Assembly (NCBI GenBank): GCA_023450535.1
Contig: JAEXGX010000358.1
Location: 1-12,993 of the forward strand
Source: Pseudomonadota bacterium
GTDB taxonomy: Bacteria > Desulfobacterota > Desulfovibrionia > Desulfovibrionales > Desulfovibrionaceae
Reading direction: 5' to 3'
Length of the DNA: 12,993 nt
Part shown: piece after piece, positions 12,461 to 12,993 of the stretch
How positions within the stretch are numbered: position 1 is the first letter of the stretch
How the letters are laid out: each line of letters starts with the position of its first letter
Notes under the pieces: model-generated
What the model saw: only the letters and a program-made list of their open reading frames with translations
What the model was told of the DNA's origin: nothing
Databases searched by the model: none
Translations under genes and position numbers: made by a program

Positions 12461-12770
12461 ATATCTGTCAAACAACGCTCCTGTTTTCTCAAAGCGCGGC
12501 TCAGCCCGCTGGAAGACATACGCGTCATGCGACAGGTTTCGCAGATACCGAGCTCGGCAAGCCGCAAGCCCGCAGGGGTGGGAAAGCACGCGACGGCAGG
12601 GATGAAACCGGACGGCACAGGCATCGCCGGGGAGATTTCCGGTGACATTTCAGGCACGGCACATACCGGTAGCGGTCGCCCTTTTCCGCTTTCGCGCGGC
12701 GGCAAAGGCGGCCGTTTTCCGCATTATTTCTTTTGCCATTTTACACCAGCGCGGCGTGGAGGCGCATACT
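12461..12770 (+). other. Long leader before the first early gene
   Basis: No gene is firmly supported. A plus-strand frame from an ATG at 12527 runs to 12955 but overlaps the DUF669 gene by about 185 bases, has a weak ribosome site and no recognised features. A shorter leader peptide or an antitermination/regulatory RNA is possible. The end contains the DUF669 ribosome site (GGAGG at 12758-12762). Confidence 0.4.
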
Positions 12771-12993
12771 ATGGTAAGACTCAATTCCCATCTGGACGGC
12801 TACGCCACACTGGATTCTTTTGTCCCCCTGCCTCCGGGCGAATACCCCGTGCGCATCGTCGGGTCACAATTGCGCGGCACCCGCAGTGGCGGGGGCATGC
12901 TTCGCTTCGCCTATACCGTCACCGAAGGCAAACACAGAGGATGCAGAATATTTGATCATCTCAATCTCTGGCACGCCAATCCCATGACTGTAG
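12771..12993 (+). CDS. DUF669 family protein, 3' truncated by the window
   Basis: The first 74 residues of an open frame that runs off the window. FVPLPPGEYPVRIVGSQLR, then a Gly-rich turn, LRFAYTVTEGKHRGCRIFDHLNLWHANP matches the DUF669 pattern (beta strands, EGxHxGrxxxdxLNLWN-P). DUF669 proteins occur in phage early replication/recombination operons, often near helicase or recombinase genes; a single-strand DNA-binding role has been suggested for some, but that is not shown here. The ATG has GGAGG 8 bases upstream. It should be under the rightward promoter and repressor control. Confidence 0.82.
   Translation, partial: MVRLNSHLDGYATLDSFVPLPPGEYPVRIVGSQLRGTRSGGGMLRFAYTVTEGKHRGCRIFDHLNLWHANPMTV

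Noticed and set aside
12527..12955. Plus-strand 142-aa frame upstream of and overlapping DUF669
   Set aside because: It overlaps a convincing gene by about 185 bases, has a weak ribosome site and no family pattern.
1..12993. Diversity-generating retroelement, suggested by the BPP-1-like head genes
   Set aside because: No reverse transcriptase and no template/variable repeat pair are present in the window.

Overview
The window is part of an integrated temperate phage (prophage). Its late genes encode a head, portal and packaging module of the short-tailed (podovirus) type, most like the Bordetella phage BPP-1 layout: a T7-connector-like portal, a Bbp19-like protein, scaffold, major capsid protein, Bbp16-like cement protein and head-tail adaptor. 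The DNA is GC-rich. The small palindromic repeats between genes, and the in-frame tails they create, suggest a Desulfovibrionaceae host (Desulfovibrio/Bilophila type). That host call is an inference without any chromosomal marker gene in the window.

Layout. Positions 268-10618 form one long minus-strand late operon. In transcription order it holds endolysin, 3TM holin, a 48-aa small ORF, an XhlA-like membrane protein, terminase small and large subunits, a GNAT-like protein, a Gly-rich small protein, portal, Bbp19-like protein, scaffold, major capsid, cement protein, adaptor and a tail fibre with a T7-fibre-like N-terminus. Most junctions overlap by a few bases or are separated by 1-10 bases. 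Four junctions instead carry palindromic, repeat-rich inserts, and a fifth repeat block follows the tail fibre (1-267). Two inserts are flanked by direct repeats of host-gene sequence.

The lysogeny switch lies at 10779-12460. A CI-type repressor (plus strand) with an S24 autoprotease domain diverges from a 71-aa helix-turn-helix protein (minus strand). The leftward unit ends in a strong minus-strand terminator (10779-10817), just upstream of the late operon. The repressor is followed by a gene-free stretch with two copies of one hairpin, the second being a plus-strand terminator. Next comes a rightward early promoter (12432-12460) that closely resembles the leftward one (11335-11363); both -35 boxes are overlapped by the same 14-base operator-like sequence. 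The right edge begins an early gene for a DUF669 protein, cut by the window end.

How it works together (inference): in the lysogen the repressor, probably made from a leaderless mRNA, silences both early promoters. On induction the rightward unit makes replication/recombination proteins. Transcription of the late operon gives packaging, heads, tail parts and lysis proteins. No late promoter was convincing, so read-through of the 10779-10817 terminator is possible. No integrase, attachment site, tRNA, CRISPR array or diversity-generating retroelement was found. I did not see a clearly undescribed multi-gene system; the most unusual signals are the repeat insertions at late-gene junctions and the twin operator-promoters.
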